DNA from: JAQVQN01 sp964428885
Lineage (GTDB): Bacteria; Verrucomicrobiota; Kiritimatiellia; RFP12; UBA1067
Direction: 5' to 3'
NCBI GenBank assembly: GCA_964428885.1
Contig: CAYRZP010000061.1
Span: 1 to 13,654, forward strand
Length of the DNA: 13,654 nucleotides
The translations under genes were made by a program, and so were the position numbers. Each line of letters starts with the position of its first letter. The stretch's first letter is position 1. Positions 13,578 through 13,654 of this stretch are shown here, piece by piece. The notes beneath the pieces are model-generated. The model saw nothing but the letters and a program-made list of their open reading frames with translations, was not told where the DNA came from and did no database searches.

Positions 13578-13654
13578 AGGCCAGTAGCTCAGTAGGACAG
13601 AGCACTAGATTCCTAATCTGGGGGTCGCCGGTTCGACTCCGGCCTGGCCTACCA
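13578..13654 (+). tRNA. tRNA-Arg (anticodon CCU)
   Basis: A full cloverleaf can be drawn. The acceptor AGGCCAG (13578-13584) pairs with CTGGCCT (13644-13650). The D-stem is GCTC/GAGC with GG in the loop. The anticodon stem CTAGA/TCTGG (one G-U pair) encloses TTCCTAA with anticodon CCT at 13612-13614. A 5-base variable loop and T-stem GCCGG/CCGGC with loop TTCGACT follow. The discriminator is A13651 and CCA is encoded (13652-13654). It reads AGG arginine codons. The gene ends on the last base of the window. Confidence 0.97.

Noticed and set aside
10729..13654. Integrative element bounded by a tyrosine recombinase and a tRNA gene.
   Set aside because: The recombinase is XerD-type housekeeping, the genes between are core (HU, mraY-like), and no duplicated tRNA 3' end or cargo is seen; sequence beyond the tRNA is not visible.

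Overview
The window looks like an accessory-to-core stretch of a bacterial chromosome, G+C-rich by eye. It most resembles the PVC superphylum (Lentisphaerae, Kiritimatiellota, Verrucomicrobia). The reasons are a Tat-exported Gfo/Idh/MocA oxidoreductase next to a secreted alanine-rich helical-repeat protein, oligopeptide-type ABC permeases with extra loops, and a lysine-rich short HU protein. This is a family-resemblance inference; no search was run.

Left part (77-7247): two ABC transporter inner-membrane permeases of the Dpp/Opp type lie on the minus strand, a DppB-like one (77-1309) and a DppC-like one (6159-7247). Such genes are normally adjacent. Here they are separated by a plus-strand, tightly packed four-gene signalling operon (1586-6145): a membrane PAS histidine kinase, a DivK-like single-domain receiver, a receiver-PAS protein, and a soluble PAS hybrid histidine kinase with a C-terminal receiver. 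None of the four has a DNA-binding or other recognisable output domain. The receiver-PAS gene and the hybrid kinase are in the same reading frame, separated by one TAA and six sense codons.

Middle (7271-10208): a Tat-signal Gfo/Idh/MocA oxidoreductase is followed by a secreted HEAT-like repeat protein. Together with the transporter parts this suggests extracytoplasmic carbohydrate or solute processing, but the substrate cannot be read from the sequence.

Right part (10209-13654): a 200-base intergenic patch with a 24-base direct repeat and three hairpins (REP-like) precedes a small lipoprotein with a heavy-metal-associated (HMA) fold that has lost its metal-binding cysteines. Then come a XerD-type tyrosine recombinase, an HU-family DNA-binding protein with a strong promoter candidate and a textbook terminator, a divergent MraY-type phosphosugar transferase, and a tRNA-Arg(CCU) with encoded CCA that ends on the last base of the window. 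These are mostly housekeeping genes.

The least ordinary features are the split permease pair with the output-less phosphorelay between them, the in-phase stop inside that phosphorelay, the roughly 100-residue periplasmic insertion in the DppB-like permease, the REP-like patch, and the cysteine-less HMA lipoprotein.
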